In this document: in pieces, positions 1-8,403 of the stretch
How positions within the stretch are numbered: the stretch's first letter is position 1
Layout of the letters: the number at the start of each line of letters is the position of its first letter
Source of the DNA: Bacteroidaceae bacterium
Lineage (GTDB): Bacteria > Bacteroidota > Bacteroidia > Bacteroidales > Bacteroidaceae
Direction: 5' to 3'
DNA: 48,516 bases
NCBI GenBank assembly: GCA_011959205.1
Contig: BLLV01000006.1
Span: 1-48,516, forward strand
The notes under the pieces: generated by a model
Databases searched by the model: none
The model's input: only the letters and a program-made list of their open reading frames with translations
What the model was told of the DNA's origin: nothing
Made by a program: the position numbers and the translations under genes

Positions 1-150
1 TCCTGCCGGATTTAATTGGATATCTACCATTCTCTTGCAAATAGCGGGTGGATATTCCACGCCGCCAGCTTATATACCGGTTTAGGGGCATTGAAAATGC
101 TTTTACACCATAAGTTATTGATAATAAACTAAATGGAGTGATGGAAATAT
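1..150. other. Window edge, no supported gene
   Basis: This stretch lies downstream of the minus-strand rhamnosidase gene. On the minus strand two frames stay open to the window edge for a few dozen codons, but neither gives a recognisable protein start or family motif. No convincing hairpin terminator was seen. Whether the minus-strand operon continues beyond the window cannot be told. Confidence 0.3.
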
Positions 151-2913
151 TTATTTATAAGTAACCGGTATCAACCTTACACTACCATTCAATCCCGATG
201 GCAATGGCTGCCAATTCGTATAAGGTACCGGTTTGTATTGCAGATTCACCACATTGATTTCATTGAAGATACGCCATTTCTCACCCCGGCGGTCCATATC
301 CGCAATGCGGTTGGCGGGCAGGTTGGTCACTTCTATTTCTATCTTGTTACCTCCCGGTTTCAGCCATTTGCCTACTTTCAACTGATAAGGTACGGCCCAT
401 GCCGTTCCGGTATCGTGTCCGTTGATGCGCACACGGGCACTTTCCCGCACATCGCCCAAATCCAGTATCCAGTCATCGGCGGGAATATGGGGAACAGTGA
501 TGATATTAGTATATACTCCCGTCGCCATGGTAATCGAAGCGTTGGGGTGAACTATTTCAGTCCACGAAGACGGAGTATCGATATCAAATGTACCTTCTAT
601 CTCGGGAGTGCTTTTTGCAAAATGAAGTTTCCAGCCGTGATCAAGGCTGAGGCTGACCGATTGTTCTTGAACGTATTTCCATTCGGCAACGTCTGTCAGG
701 GCATGGTTGAAAGTTTGCAGGATCACGCTTTCACCGGAATGCAGCTGGAGACGTACTTGGGTTTTTCCTCCTTTCTTGCGGGTTTGTGCTTTCCCTTTTT
801 CTCCCGTCATCGGATTGAACAGCATGACACTTTCTGCGGGAACGGCTAAGGTTATCCAGTCGTTTACTCCTTTTTCCTGCAATGAGGAGATGAAATAATG
901 ATGTCCGTCGGTATGGGAGCGGCGGATACATTGTAAGCCATACCGCGTTTTCATCTCTTCGGGAATAACACCGCTTTTTTCCAAGGCAGATTGATAGTTG
1001 TTTCCTGTAATGATGATTCCTTTTTGATAAGGAGTTGCCACCGTCTCATCGAAAGAAGCAAATTCCGGAAACTGCTTTTGTAATTGTGCAAAGCTTTTCC
1101 GGCGTGCTTCCAGTTTTCCATAACCGGGTACATCCTGTGGATAGTTTTCGGTAAAGATGATAGTAGCTCCGGCTTGTGCCAGCTTTAGTAAATGATCAAG
1201 TACCTCGGACGGCATTAATTTTACAGCAGGAATGATGATGGCCTTATAGGAAGTTCCTCCTTTGGTCAGTAATTTGCCATTTACGCAACGGGTACTTTTC
1301 ACAAAGTTGTCAGAGATATAATCCATGTCATAGCCGCAATTGCTGATGGTATGGACGGTTTCTATAAACTTGGGAGCACGTTTTGCCATATCATGGATGC
1401 TGAACAGCAAAAGACGGCCCGGCTGTTCCTGCCACATATCATATACAGGCAGATAAACAAGAAAATCATTATCCGGTTTTCCCATTTGCAGGAAAGACTG
1501 GCAACGGGTGATATATTCAAAGAAAGCAGGAGCATCCTGCCAAATGTTATTGGTAGGAGACATGTCCATAGAGGCATAGAACTTCCATCCCGGCCATTTG
1601 GCTTCTTTAGGACTGTAGGGAGTTCCATGGAAAAACATGTGGTTTACACCTGATACGAACATTAAATCCATATCCGGTTTGCATTGGGAAAGTGAGGTAC
1701 GGAAATGTTCTGTCAGCCAGGTGAATGTTTCTGAAGACGTGTAGGGCTTTCCGGCGATATGGGCAGCGGAAGAAGCATACTTCAGCATGGAAAGGTCTGA
1801 ATCATTCTTACGGGTCAGGGAATCTTGGCGCAATCCTTTAATATGGAATTGAGACAGGCCGAACCCTTCGCATTCGGGAATATCCACTGAGGCATAGGTA
1901 TCTATCAGATTGGCAGGGGAACCATGTGCCTGGTTACGGGTGATGCTGCCATGACCGTGTGCCCAGTTAGTCCATTGGGTACTGAAATTCTCAATCAATA
2001 AATCGGAGATGGTTTCGCGATAGTCACTGACTATGCGGGCGGTGGTTTCATTACGGTCCTGAGCGATAAATTCAGGGAAGTGTTCTTCCAGTTTATAGCC
2101 ACGACGGCGGGCGAATTGTTCCAGAAAATCAGGAGTCCAGTCAGCACCATATACTTCGTAAGAGTCATTGAAAAAAGTATGTGGAAAATTGGTCTTGTTT
2201 TCTTTAAAGGCTTTGTCAAAGTTGGCAAAATAGCGTTTTACGGCTCCTTTATCCAAGTGGTTCATCACATAGCCTTCTCCACCAGGGGCGGCACGTTTCA
2301 CTTTTTGGAATGTTTTACCTATATATAAGGTAATAATATGCCAATGACCTGCCGGAGCTTTCCATTGTAATTGTCCGTTCTTCGCTTTGGAAGTGAGGTT
2401 AAGACATTGCTTATTGTCTGCATTATAGGCCATAACCCGACTTAAAGTGGCTACAGGGCGTTGTTTTTCTTCTTCTACTTTCAAATCTAGCGTAATTTCT
2501 TTTCCACCCTCTACTTGATAAGATTGAAAAATAGCTTGGGTAGCAGCATCTGTCATGCTCACGTGAGGACCGCCGAAGGGCCATCCGGTACCGGTGTTCA
2601 TATCTACTTCAATACCGATACGTTTTCCTTCAGCTTCAGTATGTTGCAACATTTTCATCCATTGCGGGCTGAGGAAAGGGAGGTTATTCTTATCGTTGCC
2701 TTGAACACCATAAATAGGAGTGATTTCAACACCTCCCAGTCCGGCTTTGGCATATTCTTCCAGATTGTAGGTCAGATTGGTTGCATCTACAGCACTTCCC
2801 AGCCACCACCAGCGGGTAGCCGGACGGGCTTCGGGGGGTACTGCCGGCCATTCTTGTGCATAAAGGCTGCTTCCGGCCAGCAACAGGCTGAACAATAAAT
2901 ATTTTCTCTTCAT
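151..2913 (-). CDS. GH106 alpha-L-rhamnosidase, exported
   Basis: Predicted glycoside hydrolase family 106 enzyme, which releases terminal alpha-L-rhamnose. The 920-residue protein starts with a signal peptide ending near SSLYAQ (residues 15-20). It is followed by the family's N-terminal signature RPATRWWWLGS at about residues 30-40 and a long catalytic (beta/alpha)8 region. A C-terminal galactose-binding-like beta-sandwich carries the pattern LGDVRESARVRINGHDTG. It is somewhat shorter than the roughly 1100-residue RG-II rhamnosidases, as expected for compact GH106 members. There is no lipobox, so a periplasmic location is likely. It is the last readable gene of a minus-strand cluster after the GH2 and CE12 genes. 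The family call is firm. The linkage attacked (to galacturonate, glucuronate or galactose) cannot be read from sequence. Confidence 0.9.
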   Translation of the reverse strand: MKRKYLLFSLLLAGSSLYAQEWPAVPPEARPATRWWWLGSAVDATNLTYNLEEYAKAGLGGVEITPIYGVQGNDKNNLPFLSPQWMKMLQHTEAEGKRIGIEVDMNTGTGWPFGGPHVSMTDAATQAIFQSYQVEGGKEITLDLKVEEEKQRPVATLSRVMAYNADNKQCLNLTSKAKNGQLQWKAPAGHWHIITLYIGKTFQKVKRAAPGGEGYVMNHLDKGAVKRYFANFDKAFKENKTNFPHTFFNDSYEVYGADWTPDFLEQFARRRGYKLEEHFPEFIAQDRNETTARIVSDYRETISDLLIENFSTQWTNWAHGHGSITRNQAHGSPANLIDTYASVDIPECEGFGLSQFHIKGLRQDSLTRKNDSDLSMLKYASSAAHIAGKPYTSSETFTWLTEHFRTSLSQCKPDMDLMFVSGVNHMFFHGTPYSPKEAKWPGWKFYASMDMSPTNNIWQDAPAFFEYITRCQSFLQMGKPDNDFLVYLPVYDMWQEQPGRLLLFSIHDMAKRAPKFIETVHTISNCGYDMDYISDNFVKSTRCVNGKLLTKGGTSYKAIIIPAVKLMPSEVLDHLLKLAQAGATIIFTENYPQDVPGYGKLEARRKSFAQLQKQFPEFASFDETVATPYQKGIIITGNNYQSALEKSGVIPEEMKTRYGLQCIRRSHTDGHHYFISSLQEKGVNDWITLAVPAESVMLFNPMTGEKGKAQTRKKGGKTQVRLQLHSGESVILQTFNHALTDVAEWKYVQEQSVSLSLDHGWKLHFAKSTPEIEGTFDIDTPSSWTEIVHPNASITMATGVYTNIITVPHIPADDWILDLGDVRESARVRINGHDTGTAWAVPYQLKVGKWLKPGGNKIEIEVTNLPANRIADMDRRGEKWRIFNEINVVNLQYKPVPYTNWQPLPSGLNGSVRLIPVTYK

Positions 2914-2925
2914 TCTATTGGTTTT

Positions 2926-3075
2926 TTATAAGTTTGCTGCATTGAATTCTTTTCCATCCACTGTGATGTTCCTGTATCTGATATCATTGGCATCCTCTGT
3001 GACAAACAAGGAACGTCCGTCCGCTTTCTCGTAAGGGAGATTTACATTGTCCAAGTTGATTACTTTTAAATTAAT
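2926..3075 (-). pseudogene. C-terminal remnant of a GH28-like gene
   Basis: Immediately after the stop codon of the acetylesterase, a different minus-strand frame encodes about 48 residues, then a stop 12 bases before the GH106 start. The segment contains VINLDNVNLPYEKADG, then SLFVTEDANDI and a final NITVDGKEF. This alternation of short hydrophobic strands with 'NITV-G' ends resembles the last coils and tail of right-handed beta-helix GH28 polygalacturonase or rhamnogalacturonase proteins. No start codon or upstream catalytic part exists. The simplest reading is that a GH28-like gene once sat between CE12 and GH106 and lost all but its 3' end. The family assignment rests on pattern only. Confidence 0.45.
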
Positions 3076-4345
3076 TGCCGTCCGGCTTTTCAATTTCTGT
3101 AAACGGGCTGTCATTCCATTTGAAACTGTCCAAAGCATCCGGATGTGCAGGGGTGTAACCGGGATAGTCGCTGCGCAAATAGTTAGAGATAGGTAATCCC
3201 GCTTTCTTTATCCCTTCAATGATACATTTGGAAATTTGATAAGCTCCGTAAGGGTTGAAATGGGTATTATCTGCCAATACCTTGTTTTGTCCCGGATAGG
3301 TTCCGGCAGGATAATGTACGAATGCCTTTTTGGAAGGTTCCACTCCCATTGCTTCATAGAGGGTACGGGTCATTTCGTTGAGATCGATCAAAGGAACGTT
3401 TTCTTTGGCAGCCAACCAGCGCATCGCTTCGGGATAATCTTCGTGGGTATCTCTGATTTTCCCGCTTTCGTCGAAACTGCGACGTTGTGTCGGAGTTACC
3501 AGTACAGGATAGGCTCCTCGTGCCCTTGCCTCATCAATGAATGTTTTCAAGCTGGTCATAAATGAATAATAAGCTCCTTTACCGGGACCTTTTTGCTTTT
3601 GGTCGTTATGACCGAATTCCATAAAAATATAATCTCCGGGTTTCATTTGTGTCAATGCCTTTTTCAGTCGTCCCGCACCGATAAAAGTATTGGCACTTTC
3701 GCCGGATTCTGCATAATTGGCAAAACAAATGCTGTCATTGAAAAAGCGGGGAATCATTTGTCCCCAGCTTGCCCAAGGTTCATTGTCCTGGTCTACTACG
3801 GTGGAGTTACCGCATAGGAATACGGTGGGTACATTGTTTACTTTCTCAATAATCAGTTCGGACAATTGGGGCGCGTCCCCGTTGAATTCCAAAGTTAGTT
3901 TGTCATCCCAGTTCAATTTTTGGCGTTCACGCGGTTTGATGCGCACATTTTCTTTTTCCGAAATATGTGTGTTGCGCTTGTTGATCACAAATGTACAAGG
4001 TTTTAACTCCCCTTTTTTTGTCTTCACATTTTCGAAGAAAAGGCGGCGTGATTCTCCTCGCACGGTTGTTTCTCCGGCAACGCGTTTGTTTCCTATCACG
4101 GCTGTGACATGGTAGTTGCCATCGGGCACCGTAACAGAGAAAAAGAATGGAGCTGTACTTTTACCTTCCGGAGAGGGCTGTCTGTCATATCCGTATCCCT
4201 TTTCCTCCGAGTATCTGTCGGCGGGAGTTATTTTGGTATAACCGTCTTTTGTCTTTTTACCTGTGGTAAAATCGAATTTGTAAGATTGTGCTTCGACTCC
4301 TAATGTCGCTAAAAGTCCAAGAGCTAATAGGGCTATCTGTTTCAT
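3071..4345 (-). CDS. CE12-type SGNH acetylesterase
   Basis: Predicted rhamnogalacturonan acetylesterase-like enzyme (CE12, SGNH hydrolase fold) removing O-acetyl groups from an acidic polysaccharide. The 424-residue protein has a signal peptide (to about GVEAQ, residue 20). An N-terminal beta-sandwich of about 150 residues resembles the carbohydrate-binding domain often placed before CE12. The SGNH blocks follow: GNSTV (nucleophile Ser181), ESGES (Gly215), GHND (Asn247) and DNTHF (Asp359, His362). All catalytic residues are present, so it should be active. The GH2 gene lies 18 bp upstream on the same strand, so both are probably co-transcribed. The GH28-like remnant follows directly downstream. 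Confidence 0.88.
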   Translation of the reverse strand: MKQIALLALGLLATLGVEAQSYKFDFTTGKKTKDGYTKITPADRYSEEKGYGYDRQPSPEGKSTAPFFFSVTVPDGNYHVTAVIGNKRVAGETTVRGESRRLFFENVKTKKGELKPCTFVINKRNTHISEKENVRIKPRERQKLNWDDKLTLEFNGDAPQLSELIIEKVNNVPTVFLCGNSTVVDQDNEPWASWGQMIPRFFNDSICFANYAESGESANTFIGAGRLKKALTQMKPGDYIFMEFGHNDQKQKGPGKGAYYSFMTSLKTFIDEARARGAYPVLVTPTQRRSFDESGKIRDTHEDYPEAMRWLAAKENVPLIDLNEMTRTLYEAMGVEPSKKAFVHYPAGTYPGQNKVLADNTHFNPYGAYQISKCIIEGIKKAGLPISNYLRSDYPGYTPAHPDALDSFKWNDSPFTEIEKPDGN

Positions 4346-4363
4346 GATTGATATAGATTGTTG

Positions 4364-7231
4364 TTAATTGATTTTCGGTTTTAGTTCATCCGGAGAGTCA
4401 TTGGTATAAGATTTTATGTCACCGGCTGTTTTTGTGAACAACTCACTGATTTGTTGAGGCGTTACAGTAAATTGCGGACGGAACTGGTCCGAATTCATAT
4501 AATCTAAAATGGCTTTATGCAGCTGACGAGCTACCATGCGTTTCTCTGGCTGGGAGGTAATGTCCATGCTTGTCATGAGCACTTTCCCATTTAATACATT
4601 GGCTTCGAATAACATACCTATCTTGCGGCTTATAAACCAAGTGTCGATGCTTTGAACCGTAGGTTGGAAAGCGGGTGGAAAGTGGGTGAATTGCATCACT
4701 TGAGCACGATTCAGCAGTTCCCACCATTGCAGATTGCTGTGATATTCTGTCGGAAACTGACGGAATAGCGGGTGTTTGGGGTTCACCAGGATACCTGTGG
4801 TATGAGGAGGACGCATTTTGAACCAGGAGGTGTTCCAGAATACAGGAGTGAATTGCTGAACCACTTCTTTACCATAACTCACTTTGCCCGCAGCTGTAAT
4901 AAGCACATTTCCACCATTCTGAAGAATTTCCAAGGCTTTCGAATCCAAGGTGTCGGTAGTGTACACTTTTCCTTCGGCTATTGTCACTTGGGCGGGATAA
5001 ACCCAGAAATTCCAGTCATTTACAGCTTCTGTTCCTGTAATGCGTATTTCCAGATTCAGCTTTTTAGCCTCTTGGATGTCAGTGAGCGGAAACTCAAGGC
5101 TACCCGTGCGATTTAAATTTCCGACAGGAATGTCTTGTGTTGCCAATGTGCCTTGCGCATATACTTTGCCATATTCGTCTTTTAACGTATATACAATTTC
5201 TGCTTGTTTTAATGCCTCGGCACCAAAATGAGCAACTTCAATATCCGCCTTTAAAATCTCCTTGTTATTATATACAAATTTATCTGTACGCATCAGTGGA
5301 ACTGTAGGTGAGCAGAAACGTCTCCATTCTGCGGAGTTGATATATCCTTTTTCTTCAAAGAAAACATCGAGAACACCTACCAGTGCAGTTCCCTGACCCG
5401 AATAATCGTTCAGTGCCAATAATTGGAAACCGGCATAATCGGGCGTGCGGAGTGTCTTTTCTATTTCATATTTGTAACAAAGGGCTTGCAACTTTCCGCT
5501 GGCCATCATAAATAGATGGGCTTGGTCGCTCATGTGGTTGTCAGCCAGAATGTCTTTGAAAATTTCGAAGTTCTTGGCTTTATTGACGCCTGTATATTTA
5601 CGTATTTCATTGAAATTAGGGAAAGCGCACCATTGACCTGTTTCATGGGATACGTAGGGCTGTCTCACGGTGTCAAGATGATTCTGGAAACGATAGTCGT
5701 CTTGGGTGGACGGTTGTTTCTTGGACCAGGTCAGTCCACGTGCCCCAGCCTTTACATGATATTGGTTGCGGGGTTGCCATTGCCATCCGTTGCCTACCGA
5801 TGCTCCGGTATATACATGTCTGGGATCCTTCTTTTCCCAATATTCTACGAACTTGGTCACCCATTCTACCCAGCGTCCGCTAGGTTCGTTTCCGCATGCC
5901 AACATGCAATAGGAGGCATAGTTGCCATATTCTTTGGTTAATGCGATGGTTTCGTCCATCAAATAGGTGTCAATAGGTTGTCCCAAACCTAATTTAGGAC
6001 CATGATTGGGCCAACTCGGACCTTCGGGTTGCAGATAGAATCCTACCCGGTCGGCAGCCATAAAAGCGGCTTCGGGAGGACAGAATGAATGGAAACGCAT
6101 GTGATTCAGTCCATAACTGCGACAGATACGGAATACTCGTTCCCAACTTTCTACATCCATCGGGGCGTAACCGGTCAGCGGGAAGTCACAGTTTTCAACT
6201 GTTCCGCGAAGCTGAGTTTTGCGCCCGTTTACATAAAACCATTTACCTTTGATTTCAAATCGGCGCATACCGAATTGTATTTCTTTTATCTCCGTTTTTT
6301 TCCCATTGGTGACTTCTGCTTTCAGTTTGTACAGGGCCGGATGAAATTCATCCCATAGCAGCATATCATTTCCCATAGGTAATACCATTTCTGTTTCCGT
6401 CACTCCTTTGTGAAGTTTGATTTCTTGTTGTATGGCGGGAACGATATGTTTTTTATCCGTATTGAAGCTCTCTGCTGATAATTTTACTTTTGCAGTGCCT
6501 GCACCTTTGATGACGACTTTGACACGTGCCTGTTTTTGTTCCGGTTCCGGATATATTTGAATATCATCAAAATATGTTTTCGGAGTCGTTTGCAGACAGA
6601 TGCGTCCTACAATGCCGTTCCAGTTTCCTTGAGTTTGGTCGGTTATGCTGTGCGAATCCGGTCCGACATTGATTTCTTTAATGCGATTATCCACCCGGAT
6701 GGTGATCGTGCATTTTCCGGGACGGACATAACGGGTTATATCATATTGATGGGGAACGCAAAGACTATTCTGCATTCCTGCCTTTTGTCCGTTCACCCAT
6801 ACGGTAGTTTCTATATGGGGACGTTCCAGAAATAGCAAGATACGTTCACCTTTCCAGTCGGCAGGCACATTTACTTCTTTCTGATACCAGGCTACTCCTA
6901 CATAGTGTTTGTCGGGGGTCAGAAAGAAAGGGAATTTAATATTACCTTCTTTACGGTATTTCTCCATGTATGGATTATAATAATAGGAACTGTCATAGAG
7001 ACTGCCTGTCCATCGGGTCTTTGCGGTAACCTCATCGCCTTTCAGTTTCTCGGGCATGGAGCCGGGAAGGTGGATGCAATCATTTAATGTGTGGTTGAAC
7101 CATTTCTCTTTTTCTCCATTATCCTGACGGTCTATACTGAATGACCATTTCCCGGATAAGTCAATAATTTTTTGTGCACTTAACGAGAAGCACATCCATA
7201 CTAAGCAGACAGTCAATAGCGTTTTTTTCAT
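4364..7231 (-). CDS. GH2 exo-glycosidase, exported
   Basis: Glycoside hydrolase family 2 protein of 955 residues with a signal peptide (cleavage near SLSAQ, residue 20). A sugar-binding jelly roll (about 25-215), an immunoglobulin-like domain (about 220-325) and a TIM barrel follow. The acid/base is Glu449 in ACGNEPSG and the likely nucleophile is Glu530 in VSHETGQW. A long C-terminal part of about 400 residues includes a beta-sandwich and a region that resembles a class I glutamine-amidotransferase-like fold. GH2 covers beta-galactosidase, beta-glucuronidase, arabinopyranosidase and galacturonidase activities, and the SHETGQW type is common in pectin PULs. The sequence does not settle which sugar is released. 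It is the first gene of the minus-strand cluster. Confidence 0.85.
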   Translation of the reverse strand: MKKTLLTVCLVWMCFSLSAQKIIDLSGKWSFSIDRQDNGEKEKWFNHTLNDCIHLPGSMPEKLKGDEVTAKTRWTGSLYDSSYYYNPYMEKYRKEGNIKFPFFLTPDKHYVGVAWYQKEVNVPADWKGERILLFLERPHIETTVWVNGQKAGMQNSLCVPHQYDITRYVRPGKCTITIRVDNRIKEINVGPDSHSITDQTQGNWNGIVGRICLQTTPKTYFDDIQIYPEPEQKQARVKVVIKGAGTAKVKLSAESFNTDKKHIVPAIQQEIKLHKGVTETEMVLPMGNDMLLWDEFHPALYKLKAEVTNGKKTEIKEIQFGMRRFEIKGKWFYVNGRKTQLRGTVENCDFPLTGYAPMDVESWERVFRICRSYGLNHMRFHSFCPPEAAFMAADRVGFYLQPEGPSWPNHGPKLGLGQPIDTYLMDETIALTKEYGNYASYCMLACGNEPSGRWVEWVTKFVEYWEKKDPRHVYTGASVGNGWQWQPRNQYHVKAGARGLTWSKKQPSTQDDYRFQNHLDTVRQPYVSHETGQWCAFPNFNEIRKYTGVNKAKNFEIFKDILADNHMSDQAHLFMMASGKLQALCYKYEIEKTLRTPDYAGFQLLALNDYSGQGTALVGVLDVFFEEKGYINSAEWRRFCSPTVPLMRTDKFVYNNKEILKADIEVAHFGAEALKQAEIVYTLKDEYGKVYAQGTLATQDIPVGNLNRTGSLEFPLTDIQEAKKLNLEIRITGTEAVNDWNFWVYPAQVTIAEGKVYTTDTLDSKALEILQNGGNVLITAAGKVSYGKEVVQQFTPVFWNTSWFKMRPPHTTGILVNPKHPLFRQFPTEYHSNLQWWELLNRAQVMQFTHFPPAFQPTVQSIDTWFISRKIGMLFEANVLNGKVLMTSMDITSQPEKRMVARQLHKAILDYMNSDQFRPQFTVTPQQISELFTKTAGDIKSYTNDSPDELKPKIN

Positions 7232-7441
7232 AGTATTTTTTTACTTGAATTTGATGTTGCTAAATTAAGACCTTTTCACGTATATGTAAATAGAAAGAAG
7301 TACATATAGATGGAAATTCGTATAAAAACAGGGTAATATGCGATGAGGTTGTACTATTTTACATGGATATGCCTTGTATGTGCAGAAAAAAGTCCAAATC
7401 TCTTTTTATCTTTGTATACTCACAATTAAATCATTGTATAC
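7232..7441. promoter_or_regulatory. Divergent intergenic region
   Basis: This 210-bp AT-rich gap separates the minus-strand GH2-CE12-GH106 cluster from the plus-strand GH43-GH42 pair. It must hold both promoters. The plus-strand -7 box is listed separately. On the minus strand only a one-mismatch -7 box (TAATTTAG, near 7270) could be seen. Confidence 0.5.
7407..7414 (+). promoter_or_regulatory. -7 box for GH43-GH42
   Basis: TATCTTTG matches the Bacteroides -7 consensus TAnnTTTG exactly and lies 27 bp before the GH43 start codon, a normal leader length for this group. No good -33 TTTG was found at the usual 19-21 bp spacing, so this promoter may need an activator. Confidence 0.55.
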
Positions 7442-8389
7442 ATGAAAAAACGATTATTCAGTTTGCTCTGCTTGTTAGGGGCGGTTTCCGGATTATTTGC
7501 CGGTGATACGGCTTATTTGTTCTCTTATTTCATTAATGACAGTCGGGATGGTCTTCATTTGGCTTATAGTTTGGATGGGCTGACATGGGCTCCTCTGAAT
7601 CATGGAAAATCATTCTTGATACCCACGGTCGGGAAGGATCGTCTGATGCGTGACCCTAGTATTTGTCAGGCGCCGGACGGTACCTTTCACATGGTGTGGA
7701 CTTCCAGTTGGACAGACCGGATTATAGGTTACGCCTCTTCTCCCGATTTAATTCACTGGAGTGAGCAGCGTTCTATTCCGGTAATGATGCATGAGCCTGC
7801 GGCACATAATTGCTGGGCACCTGAATTGTTTTATGATGAACCTTCGCAAACTTATTATATTTTTTGGGCAACGACCATTCCCGGACGTCACAAGGAAGTG
7901 CCGGTCATTGAGAGTGAGAAAGGGTTGAACCATCGTATTTACTATGTTACGACGAAGGATTTTAATACATTTTCTGAAACCAAACTGTTCTTTAATCCTG
8001 ATTTCAGTGTGATTGATGCAGCTATTGTACGCGATCCGGTGATGAAAGACCTGATTATGGTGGTGAAGAATGAAAACTCGTTGCCGGCAGAGAAGAATTT
8101 GAGAATAACACGGACAACACGGATAGAGGATGGATTTCCTACTACCGTTTCTCCTTCCATTACAGGAGATTATTGGTGCGAGGGACCTGCGCCACTTTTT
8201 GTGGATGATGCTCTTTATGTCTATTTTGATAAATATCGTAATCATCAATATGGAGCTGTTTGCAGTCGTGATCATGGAAAGACGTGGGAAGATGTGTCTG
8301 ACCGTGTATCTTTTCCAAAAGGAACCCGTCACGGAACCGCTTTTGCCGTAGAGAAGGCTGTACTTGATAAACTGCTTGAAAGCAATTAA
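7442..8389 (+). CDS. GH43-type five-bladed propeller glycosidase
   Basis: Predicted family 43-type glycoside hydrolase of 315 residues with a signal peptide (to about LFAG, residue 21). The three catalytic acids can be placed: Asp71 in MRDPSI (base), Asp192 in VIDAAI (pKa modulator) and Glu247 in WCEGPAPL (acid). The WAPELF motif (126-131) is also typical of GH43 and related five-bladed propellers. The protein has only the catalytic domain and no beta-sandwich extension. GH43 enzymes usually act on alpha-L-arabinofuranosides, beta-xylosides or beta-1,3-galactan. The next gene, a GH42 beta-galactosidase, lies 14 bp downstream in the same operon. That pairing favours a galactan or arabinogalactan side chain as target, but this is inference. 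Confidence 0.78.
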   Translation: MKKRLFSLLCLLGAVSGLFAGDTAYLFSYFINDSRDGLHLAYSLDGLTWAPLNHGKSFLIPTVGKDRLMRDPSICQAPDGTFHMVWTSSWTDRIIGYASSPDLIHWSEQRSIPVMMHEPAAHNCWAPELFYDEPSQTYYIFWATTIPGRHKEVPVIESEKGLNHRIYYVTTKDFNTFSETKLFFNPDFSVIDAAIVRDPVMKDLIMVVKNENSLPAEKNLRITRTTRIEDGFPTTVSPSITGDYWCEGPAPLFVDDALYVYFDKYRNHQYGAVCSRDHGKTWEDVSDRVSFPKGTRHGTAFAVEKAVLDKLLESN

Positions 8390-8403
8390 ACTACTATATT
8401 ATC

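Noticed and set aside
238-849. 203-residue frame antisense to GH106
   Set aside because: It lies wholly opposite the GH106 coding frame, has no signal or domain, and its length is expected for a shadow frame.
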